Below, one piece after another: positions 1-7,761 of a stretch of DNA of 64,000 nucleotides. Origin of the DNA: Novosphingobium sp. RL4 (lineage in GTDB: Bacteria; Pseudomonadota; Alphaproteobacteria; Sphingomonadales; Sphingomonadaceae); contig NZ_CP141944.1 in assembly GCF_035658495.1 (NCBI RefSeq), positions 1,018,001 to 1,082,000 on the forward strand. The letters are read 5' to 3'. How positions within the stretch are numbered: position 1 is the first letter of the stretch; every line of letters starts with the position of its first letter. Under the pieces are notes generated by a model, which saw only the letters and a list, made by a program, of their open reading frames with translations, was not told where the DNA came from and ran no database searches. The position numbers were made by a program, and so were the translations under genes.

Positions 1-471
1 GTCGTCGGTCAGGCGCTGCATGTAAGGCATCGGCGCGCCGGTGTAGATGTTGGAGACGTGGTCCTTGTCCTTCTGGGTGATCGGGAACACGCCGAGCGGG
101 GTGGGCTTGTCCTCCGTGCCGAGCAGGACCGCGGTTGTGCCGATCTCGTAGCCGCCTCGGAAAACCGAGAGGACGCGTGCTTCGAGATCGACGGTGACGA
201 CGATGGGCCCGGCGGGAACTTTCGCCTCGTCCCAGTGCCATTCGCCATACTTGATCGGCCCTTCGATCGGCAGGATGTGCTTTATGACGAAGGGTTCGTC
301 CCTGGCGGCAGGCGATGGGGACGGTACCGGTGGCGGAGTTACCGGTGCGGGCCGGGCAACGACAGGGGCAGGCGTGTGGTCACGGGCTGTCTGGCGCGAG
401 GTGATGATGAACACGCCCACGATCACGGCGATGGCCAGCAGGCCCGAGGTGAGCAGAAGGCGGGGTGTCAC
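1..471 (-). CDS. L,D-transpeptidase (YkuD family), N-terminal part
   Basis: The first 157 codons of a minus-strand gene that runs off the left edge of the window. The GTG start at 471 is the only likely start downstream of an in-frame TAA, with AGGA about 11 bases before it. The product begins with one hydrophobic segment (TSGLLAIAVIVGVFIITS, about residues 8-25), then a Pro/Ala-rich linker (PVVARPAPVTPPPVP), then the start of a YkuD fold (IVVTVDLEARVLSVFRGGYE, TPLGVFPI). L,D-transpeptidases form 3-3 cross-links in peptidoglycan or attach proteins to it; the protein should be anchored in the inner membrane facing the periplasm. The catalytic HGxxxxxxxSxGC(I/V) motif lies beyond the edge, so activity cannot be judged here. 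Confidence 0.85.
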   Translation of the reverse strand, partial: MTPRLLLTSGLLAIAVIVGVFIITSRQTARDHTPAPVVARPAPVTPPPVPSPSPAARDEPFVIKHILPIEGPIKYGEWHWDEAKVPAGPIVVTVDLEARVLSVFRGGYEIGTTAVLLGTEDKPTPLGVFPITQKDKDHVSNIYTGAPMPYMQRLTDD

Positions 472-605
472 CTGGCGGGAAATCCTGTGGTTGAGGCGCT
501 TGTCACGTCGTTATCATCGCGCAGGAGGTGGGCGAGCGCCAGTGCGGCTTCAGCGGTGTCCCGCAAGGGGACTTGGCCGGGCTGAAAGTTAACGCGGGGA
601 AGGCG

Positions 606-1286
606 TCATTCCGGGCCGGGCGCGGCGATCCCGGAGCGGAGGATCGAATTCGCCAGATCGGCCAGTTCCTCCGGCGTACCGTCGTTTGACCATACGGCAT
701 AGCGCAGACCGAGAAACACATTCATGCCCATGATCGCCCAGGCATGGGCTTCCCCAAGACCTTCGCGCAATTCCCCCTTGCTTGCACCGTCGGCGAGTCG
801 TTCGCGGATGCGGCGGGCGGTCGATTCGTAGTGGATGCGGAAACTGGCGGGATCGACGAATTCGCTCTCGTCGATGATCCGGTAGATTTCCTTGTGTTCG
901 CGGGCAAAGCGCAGGAACGCGGTCAACGCCGCCTTTTCCGCTTCCAGCGCAGGCATCGGCTCGGCAAGCGCTTCGCGCGCGGCCTGCCGGACCTTGCTGC
1001 TGAGGTCGTCCACCAGCGCGCGGAAGATTTCATCCTTTGAATCGAAGTACGTATAGAAACTGCCGAGCGCCGTGCCCGCCCGTTTGGTGATCCCGGTTAT
1101 CGAGGCTTCGTGAAAGCCGCGTTCGCCGAACTCCACGGCGGCCGCATCCAGCAGCTTGCGCAAGGTTCGCCGGCCCCGTTCGGTACGCGGCACTTTGGCC
1201 GAGATCGCCGGTTCGCGCCCCGCATCCTGCCGGCGGGATTCTTCCCTGGGTTCGGGCAGAGGGGGCTGGGTGTCATCTGTGATCAC
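606..1286 (-). CDS. TetR/AcrR family transcriptional regulator
   Basis: A 226-residue protein with a TetR helix-turn-helix at about residues 40-86 (TLRKLLDAAAVEFGERGFHE, then GTALGSFYTYFDSKDEIF) and an all-helical C-terminal ligand domain. I chose the GTG at 1286 because longer in-frame versions would read into the start of the divergent TonB receptor and give an unnatural Cys/Pro-rich N-terminus; no clear Shine-Dalgarno sequence supports it. The gene is divergent from the receptor-hydrolase-MFS operon, and an 18-base palindrome lies between them, so it probably represses that operon in response to a small hydrophobic ligand. The ligand is unknown. Confidence 0.9.
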   Translation of the reverse strand: MITDDTQPPLPEPREESRRQDAGREPAISAKVPRTERGRRTLRKLLDAAAVEFGERGFHEASITGITKRAGTALGSFYTYFDSKDEIFRALVDDLSSKVRQAAREALAEPMPALEAEKAALTAFLRFAREHKEIYRIIDESEFVDPASFRIHYESTARRIRERLADGASKGELREGLGEAHAWAIMGMNVFLGLRYAVWSNDGTPEELADLANSILRSGIAAPGPE

Positions 1287-1331
1287 AAGAGCACAGCTAG
1301 ACCCAGATCGGCAGCTTGGCAAACCTTCAAT

Positions 1332-1349
1332 GTTGAAACACGGTTCAAC
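1332..1349. promoter_or_regulatory. Perfect palindrome, probable TetR operator
   Basis: GTTGAA-ACACGG-TTCAAC: two perfect 6-base arms around a 6-base spacer, in the 112-base gap between the divergent TetR gene (start 1286) and the TonB receptor gene (start 1399). Size and place fit a TetR operator controlling both promoters. Function is inferred from position only. Confidence 0.55.
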
Positions 1350-1398
1350 TTTCAATATCAGGGGCGGACAACAACAAGGTTCATTGGGAGTAACGGGG

Positions 1399-3747
1399 AT
1401 GCAGCAGGTGCGATTCCGCAGCATGGGTTCGAGTTGTCTGGCGCTGGCCGCCGCGATCGGCGTTGCCGTTCCCGCCCTGGCTCAGGAGCAGGGGCGTCAG
1501 TCGGCCGAGGCATCCCGTTCCGGCGAGGAAGTGAGCGTGGGCGAGATCGTCGTCACCACGCGCCGCCGTGAGGAGCGCCTCGTCGATGTGCCGATCGCCG
1601 TGACCAGCTTCAGCGGGGAGCAGCTTGCGAAGTCCGGCGCGATCGACATCACCGACATTGCCCAGTCCACCCCGAACGTGACACTGGAAGTTTCGCGCGG
1701 CACCAATTCCACGCTTTCCGCCTTCATTCGCGGCATCGGCCAGCAGGACCCCGTCTCGGGCTTCGAGCAGGGCGTGGGCATCTATCTCGACGACGTATAC
1801 CTGAACCGCCCCCAGGCCGCCGTGCTCGACATCTACGATGTGGAACGGATCGAGGTGCTGCGCGGACCGCAGGGCACGCTTTACGGCCGCAACACCATCG
1901 GCGGCGCGGTGAAGTATGTGACGAAGTCGCTCCCGGACCGGTTCTCGCTCAAGCTTCGCGGCACTTACGGAACGTATGACCAGGCGGACGGCGTGCTGAC
2001 CGTTTCCGCTCCGATCACGGATATCCTGCGGGTCGGTGGATCGGTGGCGCGCCTGTCGCGCGGCGGTTTCGGCAAGAACCTGACCACCGGCGAGGACAAC
2101 TACAACAAGGATATCTGGGCCGGACGCGGCACTGTGGAGATCGGCGGCAACGGCCAGCCGGTCCTGATCCGTATTTCGGGCGACTACACGCGCGACAAGT
2201 CCAATTCACGGGGCGGTCACCGGTTGATCCCTGCCCTGGTCTCGGGCACGCCGGTGCTTGACGATGTGTTCGACAGCCAGGGTGGCCTCGACGATCCCCG
2301 GCAGGACGTGAAAGCCTATGGCCTTGCCGTCAACGCCAGTGCCGAACTGACCGATGCCCTGACGTTCCGCTCGATCAGTGCCTGGCGCAAGGACAAGAGC
2401 GCTTCGCCGATCGATTTCGATGCGCTGCCCGCCGTCGATGTCGATGTGCCGGCGTTCTACAACAACGAGCAGATCAGCCAGGAATTCCAGCTGCTTTATG
2501 ATAACGGCGGCTGGCTCCAGGGCATGATCGGCGGCTATTATCTCGCGGCCAAGGCCGATACCGCCTTCGATGTGCGACTTTTCACCACGCTGAACGGGCT
2601 TACCGCCTATACCCAGGCCGATGTCGATACCGATACCTGGGCGGTCTTCGGTGACTTCACGTTCGACTTCACCGACCAGCTCAGCCTCGCGGTGGGTGGG
2701 CGCTACACCTGGGACCAGCGCAAGGCGCAGATCCTCCGTCAGAACTATCTCGGCGGCGGATCGCCCGTGTTCGGCGGGCTTGGCGTGCCGTTCGGGGCGC
2801 CGAGCACGGACTTTTCGGGCAAGGCGACCTTCAAGAAGTTCACGCCGCGCGCCTCGCTCAGCTTCAAGCCGACGCCCGACCACAACCTCTACGCCAGCTT
2901 TTCGCAAGGCTTCAAGGGCGGCGGCTTCGATCCGCGCGGTGTCGGCGTGAACGCGCCGACCACCAACCCCAGCGGCATTCCGAGCGATGCTGAGATCGCC
3001 AGCTATCTCAGCTTCAAGCCGGAATCGGTCGATAGCTATGAGCTTGGCTACAAGGGCAACCTGTTCGGCGGCGGCCTCTATATTGCGCTGGCGGCGTTCC
3101 ACATGGACTACAAGGACGTCCAGGTTCCCGGATCGGCGGGCTGCACGGTGGGCGGGATCGCAACGTTCTGCGGTGTCATCACCAATGCCGGCAAGGCCAA
3201 GATCGACGGTATCGAACTGGAGGCGAATGCCCGTCTCGGCCAGAATCTGGCAAGTTCGGGCGACAGGGTGAACCTGTCGGGCTCGCTGGGTTACATCAAT
3301 GCGCGCTACAAGGAATATATCACGCAGGTTCCCGGTGTCGGCCCGGTGGACGTTGCCGATGCCCGCAAGGTGCAGAACACCCCCAAGTGGAACGGCAGCG
3401 CGACGCTGGCCTATACCTCCCCGGTGGGCGATGGCGACGTTTCGCTGAACACCACGCTGTCTTACCGCAGCAAGACCTACCAGTTCGAGATTCCCAATCC
3501 CTATATCGACCAGAAGGGCTATGTCCTGCTCGACGCCAGCCTCGTCTATACCGCTCCGGGCGGTCGCTGGAGCCTTGGCGTTCACGGCAAGAACATTTTG
3601 GACAAGGAATACAAGACCTCGGGCTATACCTTCGTCGGCACCGGCGCGGACGGCAGCCTGATCCCGACCCTGGGCAAGGAAGGAACCCTGACCGCGTTCT
3701 ACGGCAACCCCCGGCAGGTCTTCGTGACCGGAACGCTGGAATTCTGA
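1399..3747 (+). CDS. TonB-dependent outer membrane receptor
   Basis: A 782-residue receptor. The signal peptide ends near VPALAQEQ (residues 1 to about 28). A TonB-box-like EIVVTTRRREE stretch follows, then the plug domain (GIYLDDVYLNR, ERIEVLRGPQGTLYGRNTIG) and a 22-strand barrel ending in VTGTLEF with the expected terminal Phe. The ATG at 1399 has GGGAG eight bases upstream; the longer open frame starting at 1156 is an artefact running through the TetR gene. It is of the common sphingomonad type that imports organic ligands rather than only iron. It is followed by an alpha/beta hydrolase and an MFS transporter, which suggests uptake and hydrolysis of one unidentified substrate, probably under the divergent TetR. 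Confidence 0.95.
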   Translation: MQQVRFRSMGSSCLALAAAIGVAVPALAQEQGRQSAEASRSGEEVSVGEIVVTTRRREERLVDVPIAVTSFSGEQLAKSGAIDITDIAQSTPNVTLEVSRGTNSTLSAFIRGIGQQDPVSGFEQGVGIYLDDVYLNRPQAAVLDIYDVERIEVLRGPQGTLYGRNTIGGAVKYVTKSLPDRFSLKLRGTYGTYDQADGVLTVSAPITDILRVGGSVARLSRGGFGKNLTTGEDNYNKDIWAGRGTVEIGGNGQPVLIRISGDYTRDKSNSRGGHRLIPALVSGTPVLDDVFDSQGGLDDPRQDVKAYGLAVNASAELTDALTFRSISAWRKDKSASPIDFDALPAVDVDVPAFYNNEQISQEFQLLYDNGGWLQGMIGGYYLAAKADTAFDVRLFTTLNGLTAYTQADVDTDTWAVFGDFTFDFTDQLSLAVGGRYTWDQRKAQILRQNYLGGGSPVFGGLGVPFGAPSTDFSGKATFKKFTPRASLSFKPTPDHNLYASFSQGFKGGGFDPRGVGVNAPTTNPSGIPSDAEIASYLSFKPESVDSYELGYKGNLFGGGLYIALAAFHMDYKDVQVPGSAGCTVGGIATFCGVITNAGKAKIDGIELEANARLGQNLASSGDRVNLSGSLGYINARYKEYITQVPGVGPVDVADARKVQNTPKWNGSATLAYTSPVGDGDVSLNTTLSYRSKTYQFEIPNPYIDQKGYVLLDASLVYTAPGGRWSLGVHGKNILDKEYKTSGYTFVGTGADGSLIPTLGKEGTLTAFYGNPRQVFVTGTLEF

Positions 3748-3758
3748 TCGCGCCCGGC

Positions 3759-3797
3759 GGCCTCGGATTTCCCCGGTCTTGCGGGGAGACCGAGGCC
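3759..3797 (+). other. Two-tier intercistronic stem-loop
   Basis: An outer 8-base-pair stem (GGCCTCGG at 3759-3766 with CCGAGGCC at 3790-3797) encloses a 4-base-pair inner CCCC/GGGG stem. It begins about 11 bases after the receptor stop codon and has no U-tract, so it may stabilise the receptor mRNA 3' end or reduce read-through into the hydrolase gene rather than fully terminate. Confidence 0.5.
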
Positions 3798-3836
3798 ACC
3801 CGTTCGGCCCGGCAGCGGTGAAAGGACTAGCTTTCG

Positions 3837-4706
3837 ATGGAATATCGCCTCCACCGCTACCGCAGCGCCTGCGGGAGGCTCGATCTTGTCGCGCGCGACT
3901 ATCCGGCGGCGGAGGCCGGGGCGCCGGTTCTGCTGATGATGCACGGCCTGACCCGCAACAGCGCGGATTTCGAGCCCTTGGCGAGGCATCTCGCCGGGCG
4001 CTACCGGCTGGTCGTGCCGGACCAGCGGGGCCGCGGGCTTTCGCAGTGGGACCCCGATCCCGCGCAGTACCGGCCCGACGTCTATGCACAGGATATGCTG
4101 GCGCTGCTTGGCGGGCTCGGCATTGCGCGGGCCTGCCTTGTCGGCACTTCGATGGGCGGGCTCATGGCCATGGTGATGAACGCGCTGCGGCCCGGGCTCG
4201 CCAGCGGATTCGTGTTCAACGACATCGGTCCGGTCCTCGATCCTGCGGGACTTGCGCGGATACAGGGCTATGTCGGGCCGGGCGGGGCGATGGCTTCGTG
4301 GAAAGAGGCGGCGGCGCGGTGCAGGGCGATCAACGCGGTGGCCTTCCCCGATTTCGGCGGCGGGGACTGGCTGGCCTTCGCCCGGCGCACTTGCCGGGAG
4401 AATCCCGGGGGGACCGTCTCGTTCGACTATGATCCCGCCATTTCCAGAAGCATGGACGGTGACACCCCGCCAACCGTGCCGCCGGACCTCTGGCCCTTGT
4501 GGGACCTGCTGGGCGCCGCGCCGGTGCTGGTGGTGCGGGGGGCGCTGTCCGACCTGCTCGGAATGGAAACCGTCCGCGAGATGGCGCGCCGTCACTCCGG
4601 CCCTTATGCCCATGTCGAGGTGCCGCGCGTCGGCCATGCCCCGATCCTCGACGAGTTGCCCGCACTGGCTGCAATCTCGGCGTTTCTCAAGGAATACGTA
4701 AGCTGA
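3837..4706 (+). CDS. Alpha/beta hydrolase
   Basis: A 289-residue cytoplasmic hydrolase of the alpha/beta fold. Visible elements are the oxyanion-side motif LLMMHGLTRNSADF, the strand motif LVVPDQRGRGLS, the nucleophile elbow GTSMGG with Ser105, a probable acid Asp239 (RGALSDLL) and a catalytic His267 (RVGHAPIL). It lies between a TonB receptor and an MFS transporter; its stop is one base before the MFS start, so the two are translated together. This placing suggests hydrolysis of an imported ester, lactone or C-C bonded compound. The sequence alone does not give the substrate. Confidence 0.92.
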   Translation: MEYRLHRYRSACGRLDLVARDYPAAEAGAPVLLMMHGLTRNSADFEPLARHLAGRYRLVVPDQRGRGLSQWDPDPAQYRPDVYAQDMLALLGGLGIARACLVGTSMGGLMAMVMNALRPGLASGFVFNDIGPVLDPAGLARIQGYVGPGGAMASWKEAAARCRAINAVAFPDFGGGDWLAFARRTCRENPGGTVSFDYDPAISRSMDGDTPPTVPPDLWPLWDLLGAAPVLVVRGALSDLLGMETVREMARRHSGPYAHVEVPRVGHAPILDELPALAAISAFLKEYVS

Positions 4707-4707
4707 C

Positions 4708-5988
4708 ATGAGCGGCACAGAACACGGCCAGAACGGCACCGAAACGGTACACAAGTCAACCTCGCCCCGGCTGGTGCTGGCGATGCTGCTTCTGGTCTAC
4801 ATCTTCAATTTCGTGGACCGCCAGATCCTCGCCATCCTTGCCGCGCCGATCCAGAAGGAGCTTGCGCTCGACGATGCGCAGATGGGCATGCTGGGAGGTC
4901 TCGCCTTCGCCATGCTCTATTCCACGCTGGGGGTTCCGCTTGCCTGGCTTGCCGATCGGACCAGCCGGTCGTGGGTCATCACCGGTTCGCTGGTGATCTG
5001 GAGCCTGTTCACCGCGCTGTGCGGTGCGGCCACCGGGTTCTGGCATATCTTCCTTGCCCGGCTGGGCGTGGGCGTGGGCGAGGCTGGCGGCGTTGCGCCG
5101 TCCTATGCGGTGATCGGCGATCATTTCCCGAGCGAGCGGCGGGCTTTCGCGCTTTCGGTCTATTCGCTGGGGATTCCGCTGGGATCGGCGGCGGGCGTGC
5201 TGGCGGGCGGCTATGTTGCCGCGCGGGTGGACTGGCGGGCGGCCTTCGTCGCCGTTGGGCTGGCCGGACTGCTGATCGCGCCGCTGTTCAGGCTGGTGGT
5301 CAGGGACAAGCCCCGTCCCGCCCGCGCCGCGCCCGCCGTTCGTTTCGGCGAAGTGGCCGCGCTGCTCGTGCGCAAGCGGGCGTTCTGGTTGCTGAGCTTC
5401 GGCGCCGCGTCCAGTTCGATGCTGGGCTACGGCCTTGCCTTCTGGCTGCCGAGCCTGCTCCAGCGCAGTTTCGGGCTCGATCTCGTGCAGACATCGTGGT
5501 TCATCGGCGCGGTCCTGCTGATCGGGGGGACGGTGGGGGTGCTTGCGGGCGGCCTGCTGGCGGATCGTCTCGGCAAGGCCGACCGCGCCTGGTACGGCCG
5601 TGTTCCGGCCCTGGCCTATGTCGTTGCGGTGCCGCTTTTCGCGGGCGGAATCTGGACGTCCAGCGTGGCGCTTGCCTTCGCATTGTTCATCGTCCCGCAG
5701 GCGCTCGCCTATGTCTGGCTCGGCCCGGTGACGAGCGCGGTCCAGCATCTTGTCGAGCCGCCCGCCCGGGCGACTGCCTCGGCGCTGTTCCTGCTGATCA
5801 ACAACCTGATCGGCCTTGGCGGCGGCATCTACGCGCTGGGTGCGCTGTCAAAGACGCTGGCACCGGTTTATGGAGCAGAATCGCTGCGTTATTCCATGCT
5901 GCTGGGGCTTGGCCTCTACCTGCTGGCGGCGGTGCTCATGAGCCTGGCCGGACCGGCGCTGCGGCGGGAATGGGTCGCCGAGAACTAG
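4708..5988 (+). CDS. MFS transporter, spinster-like
   Basis: A 426-residue inner membrane transporter with about 12 hydrophobic segments. It opens with LLVYIFNFVDRQILAILAAP, which matches the Spns/spinster-type MFS group common in sphingomonads. The MFS motif A region is LAWLADRTSRSWVI, and the central loop is at about residues 195-215. It is the third gene of the receptor-hydrolase-MFS operon and would move the imported compound, or its hydrolysis product, across the inner membrane. Confidence 0.93.
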   Translation: MSGTEHGQNGTETVHKSTSPRLVLAMLLLVYIFNFVDRQILAILAAPIQKELALDDAQMGMLGGLAFAMLYSTLGVPLAWLADRTSRSWVITGSLVIWSLFTALCGAATGFWHIFLARLGVGVGEAGGVAPSYAVIGDHFPSERRAFALSVYSLGIPLGSAAGVLAGGYVAARVDWRAAFVAVGLAGLLIAPLFRLVVRDKPRPARAAPAVRFGEVAALLVRKRAFWLLSFGAASSSMLGYGLAFWLPSLLQRSFGLDLVQTSWFIGAVLLIGGTVGVLAGGLLADRLGKADRAWYGRVPALAYVVAVPLFAGGIWTSSVALAFALFIVPQALAYVWLGPVTSAVQHLVEPPARATASALFLLINNLIGLGGGIYALGALSKTLAPVYGAESLRYSMLLGLGLYLLAAVLMSLAGPALRREWVAEN

Positions 5989-6046
5989 GGCGCCGGGCGG
6001 GATCGCCCGCAGGTTCCCGCGCAAGCCGGAGCGGCCGGTTTGCAGG

Positions 6047-6092
6047 CCGCTCTAATTTTTGCAACGATCCATCCCGATCATAGCGTTTGATC
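6047..6092. promoter_or_regulatory. LysR-type operator copy 1, upstream of the purine operon
   Basis: An 18-base run (CCGCTCTAATTTTTGCAA, 6047-6064) is identical to 22754-22771. Both copies continue with GAT, a variable segment and GCGTTTG at exactly the same distance (36 bases from the start of the run). Inside lies an imperfect inverted repeat GCAACGA-N10-TCATAGC (6061-6067 and 6078-6084), the same spacing as the perfect repeat in copy 2. The 272-base gap 5989-6262 holds nothing else recognisable apart from the leader and the GAGGAGG ribosome binding site of hpxX. Confidence 0.7.
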
Positions 6093-6262
6093 GAACACTG
6101 GCCAACGGGCAGAGCCTTGGTCATGTCGCGTGTCCTCCCGTTCCGAAACCCGGAAAACCTCCCGAACCCGCTTGTCCGTCCCAGGCCCGCCGGGCATGAT
6201 CGCGCGGTGTCCGAGGTCCGTGCCCGTCGGCGCGGCGGGCGCTGCTGAGGAGGCCGTTTTTC

Positions 6263-6421
6263 GTGTCCGACCGTCCCGCGATTCCCCTGACCCTCGAAGA
6301 AGTGGCGCGTGCTGCCGACCAGCGCGGGCTCGTCGTCGCGCCGGCCTGCATGGCGGGCGTCATGACCAATCTCGCGCTGCTGGCGCGCCATGCCGAGACC
6401 CTTCGCGGGACGACGAAGTGA
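6263..6421 (+). CDS. hpxX: HpxX/AtzG-like small subunit (DUF4089)
   Basis: A 52-residue protein from a GTG start with GAGGAGG ten bases upstream. It is easily missed because it is short and lacks ATG. The stretch LEEVARAADQRGLVVAP followed by GVMTNLALLARHAETL has the two-helix pattern of DUF4089 (AtzG, HpxX) proteins. In the AtzE-AtzG pair of cyanuric acid degradation, and in hpx operons, this small protein binds and stabilises the amidase encoded next to it. Here its stop overlaps the amidase start by four bases (GTGA), as expected for a 1:1 complex. Assignment rests on length, pattern and position. Confidence 0.75.
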   Translation: MSDRPAIPLTLEEVARAADQRGLVVAPACMAGVMTNLALLARHAETLRGTTK

Positions 6422-7761
6422 AATCCGCCCGCGAGATTGCCGAGGCCGTTCGCAGCGGCCGGACAAGCGCCGTGCAGGTGGTGGAGCAGTGCCTTGCCGC
6501 GCTGCCCGCCCCCGGCGCCGATCCGCTGGTGGCGATCACGCGGCTGCTGCCCGCGCGTGCCCTTGCCGAGGCGGCGGCGGTCGACGCCGCGATCGCGGCG
6601 GGCAAGGACCCCGGACCGCTCGCCGGTGTGCCTTACGGGGTGAAGGACCTGTTCGACGTGGCCGGGCTGCCGACCACGGCGGGCTCCTCGATCTATGCCG
6701 AGGCGCCGGCCGCGCTTGCCGATGCCGAGGCTGTTGCGCGGCTGCGCTCTGCCGGCGCGGTGATGGTGGCCACGCTCAACATGGACGAGTTCGCCTACGG
6801 CTTCGCCACGATCAACGCGCGCCACGGCACCACCCGCAATCCTCACGATCCCTCCCGCCTTGCCGGCGGTTCCTCGGGCGGCTCGGCGGCGATGGTCGCG
6901 GCCGGGCTGCTCGCGTTTTCGCTGGGATCGGACACCAACGGCTCGGTGCGCGTGCCCGCCAGCCTCACCGGGATCTACGGGCTTAAGCCTTCGCATGGCG
7001 ACCTTCCGCTGGCAGGCGTGTTTCCCTTCGCCGAGAGTTTCGACGACGTGGGGCCGTTCACCGCCACAGCGGCGGACATGGCGCTCGTGTGGGAAGTGCT
7101 ATCGGGCCGCAGCGCGCAAGACGGGGATCGTCCGCTGCGCCTCGGCCGTCTGGGCGGCCGCTTCCGCGAGAATGCCGATGCCGACCAGCTCGCCGCGATC
7201 GACGCCATCGCGCCCGATGCCCCGCAGGTCGAACTGCCGGACATCGCCCGCGCCCGTTCGGCGGCGTTCCTCATTACCGCCTTCGAAGGCGGCAACCTCC
7301 ATCGCCATGCCCTGACCGAACAGGCCATGGCCTTCGATCCCGCAACGCGGGACCGTCTCCTCGCAGGTGCGTTGCTGCCCCGCGCGCTCTACGAGGAGGC
7401 GGTAGCTTTCCGCCATGCCTTCCGGGAACGGATCGCCTTGATGATGGCGGATTTCGATGTGCTGCTGGCGCCCGCAACGCCTTGTGCGGCCCCGCTCATC
7501 GCAGATCCGCGCATCGAGATCGACGGCGCGCTTTCGCCCGCGCGGGCGGATCTGGGCATTCACACGCAGCCGATCAGCTTCACCAGCCTGCCCTCGCTTG
7601 CCGTGCCGCTGCACCGGCCGGGGCGATTGCCGCTGGGCCTGCAACTGATCGGCGCGCCGGACGGGGAACCGGCCCTGCTGCGCTGCGCCGCGCAGCTTGA
7701 ACGACAGGGAATTATCGGGGTGAGCGAGCCCATCCGCTCGCTGCAAGGGGCAGACAGGTGA
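6418..7761 (+). CDS. hpxY: AtzE/HpxY-family amidase
   Basis: A 447-residue amidase-signature enzyme starting at a GTG inside the hpxX stop codon. It shows the catalytic Lys in GVPYGVKDLFD, the GGSSGGSAA signature and the nucleophile region GSDTNGSVRVP. The family includes the biuret hydrolase AtzE and HpxY of hpx purine operons. With hpxX, hpxW and hpxZ all present in the operon, its likely substrate is oxalurate, the ureido acid produced later by the ureidoglycine aminotransferase; this substrate is inferred from context. An open frame extending upstream to 6130 is not its true N-terminus. Confidence 0.85.
   Translation: MKSAREIAEAVRSGRTSAVQVVEQCLAALPAPGADPLVAITRLLPARALAEAAAVDAAIAAGKDPGPLAGVPYGVKDLFDVAGLPTTAGSSIYAEAPAALADAEAVARLRSAGAVMVATLNMDEFAYGFATINARHGTTRNPHDPSRLAGGSSGGSAAMVAAGLLAFSLGSDTNGSVRVPASLTGIYGLKPSHGDLPLAGVFPFAESFDDVGPFTATAADMALVWEVLSGRSAQDGDRPLRLGRLGGRFRENADADQLAAIDAIAPDAPQVELPDIARARSAAFLITAFEGGNLHRHALTEQAMAFDPATRDRLLAGALLPRALYEEAVAFRHAFRERIALMMADFDVLLAPATPCAAPLIADPRIEIDGALSPARADLGIHTQPISFTSLPSLAVPLHRPGRLPLGLQLIGAPDGEPALLRCAAQLERQGIIGVSEPIRSLQGADR

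Noticed and set aside
468..566. A possible 32-codon minus-strand ORF from a TTG, ending in a GTGA overlap with the L,D-transpeptidase start
   Set aside because: It has no ribosome binding site and no family pattern, and its frame is simply the continuation of the TetR frame after its stop codon.
2206..4089. A 627-codon minus-strand open frame
   Set aside because: It lies opposite the TonB receptor and hydrolase genes and has no recognisable domain; low-complexity Arg/Ala/Gly composition.
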